Origin: Amaranthus tricolor
Lineage: Eukaryota > Streptophyta > Magnoliopsida > Caryophyllales > Amaranthaceae
Length of the DNA stretch: 64,000 bases
Reading direction: 5' to 3'
Assembly (NCBI RefSeq): GCF_026212465.1
Contig: NC_080055.1
Coordinates: 17,238,515-17,302,514, forward strand
Shown: piece by piece, positions 63,292 to 64,000 of the stretch
Numbering within the stretch: the first letter of the stretch is position 1
Layout: every line of letters starts with the position of its first letter
Program-made: the position numbers and the translations under genes
The notes under the pieces: generated by a model
The model's database searches: none
What the model saw: the letters and a program-made list of their open reading frames with translations, nothing else
Told to the model about the DNA's origin: nothing

Positions 63292-64000
63292 TAGGGGTGT
63301 TCAAAAATATCCGGTTTGAAAAACCCAATCTAAAAAACCCGGTATCCGATTTTTAAAACCGAGTAAATTACCCGGTTTACCAAATTTGGATAATTCGGTT
63401 CGGGTTGGATACGGATCGCGAATTTTGGGAAACCGGGTACCCGGTATCCGGTTTTTAATATTTTTTTAAAAATTTTATTTTCAAAACCCTAAATCATGAA
63501 TTTGGCTAAATCTACCTTTGGAAATCCCGTCTTCATTCTTGGCTTCTTGCTGGCCGTCATCTACTCATCTTGCTTCTTCTTCACCGCTGCTTGACTCCCA
63601 TCTTCTTCAATCTTGCTGTCGTCATCTTGCTTCTTCTTCACCGTTCACGTTGAGACGTCGACAAGAATCCAGACCACTGCCATTCTTCTTCTTCACCGTT
63701 TTTAATTAGGTAAGTTTCGGGTTTTCGCCATTTTCGCCAGTTTCGCCATTTCGCATTTACTTGTTGATGCATTTTTCTTCATGAAGCTTAAAGATGCATT
63801 TTACAGTGTACTTATTTTCAAAAGCAAAAGAGGAATTTTAAGTAGTTATATGCATAAACATGTGTCTCTAGAAAGTTCATATTGTGTAGAAAGTTCAAGA
63901 ATAATGGATTTTTCCAGGTCAACTTTCTATATACTTCTAATTGCTTTTTAATGAACCACTTCTCTTGAAGATCTAAAGCTATTTTGTAGAAATCATGGGA
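63292..64000 (+). mobile_element. left end of a third hAT-like element, running out of the window
   Basis: TAGGGGTGTTCAAAAATATC starts a subterminal zone of ACCCGGTATCCGGTTT repeats (63310-63460), followed by leader-like DNA with repeated CATCTTGCTTCTTCTTCACC (63565-63645) and a donor-like TTAG|GTAAGTTT near 63710. No transposase exon is reached before the window ends. A 63-codon frame at 63518-63709 is probably leader. Confidence 0.55.

Overview
The window is nuclear DNA of a flowering plant. Spliced gene fragments with GT-AG introns, Ty1/copia, hAT, Mutator, CACTA and PIF/Harbinger elements, Stowaway-type MITEs, long (AT)n tracts and overall AT-richness all say so. The species cannot be fixed from the sequence. 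I see no convincing intact single-copy host gene. It looks like a repeat-rich, low-gene region built from nested transposons, several carrying pieces of host genes.

Layout. 0.3-0.5 kb: hAT-type end. 1.3-4.65 kb (minus): a decayed multi-exon gene with a PF04195-like N-terminal part and a long C-terminal coiled coil, expanded by (GAA)n/(AT)n. 6839-12269: a hAT element with 8-bp target duplication (TTCTATAT) and a broken transposase. Inside it, 7083-9217 is a Mutator-like element (9-bp duplication AGAAGTAGT, ~477-bp terminal inverted repeats) carrying a LINE piece and a spliced starch synthase piece. 12597-15081: an inverted repeat with 477-bp arms. 15081-27083: a ~12-kb, nearly perfect palindrome (arms 5973 and 6015 bp, 15-bp spacer). 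Its right arm runs into a complete Ty1/copia element (23776-28677, 196-bp LTRs, CATAA duplication), and its left arm holds a mirror copy cut off in the reverse transcriptase.

28.7-38.7 kb is mostly anonymous AT-rich DNA with a probable long LTR (about 32.6-36.1 kb). 38686-50098: a PIF/Harbinger element (TTA duplication) with its transposase and SANT/Myb-like ORFs on the minus strand. The SANT ORF is split by an 8-kb CACTA element (40911-48928, GAT duplication). That CACTA carries a TNPA-like gene joined to an Ulp1-type cysteine peptidase region whose catalytic residues are visible, but no TPase. 50.7-52.1 kb: an inverted-repeat element holding a strictosidine-synthase-like fragment. 54.25 kb: a CACTA TPase fragment. 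56830-60770: a second hAT element (CTATTAAA duplication) with a first exon resembling GT14/core-2 glycosyltransferases. 62.2-63.3 kb: LTR-like sequence, cut by the left end of a third hAT-like element that leaves the window.

Most coding units are broken by stops or single-base indels, several of the latter in homopolymers. The features most worth checking are the giant palindrome and its breakpoint shared with a second inverted repeat, the gene-capturing Mutator element inside hAT, and the Ulp1-bearing CACTA inside PIF/Harbinger.
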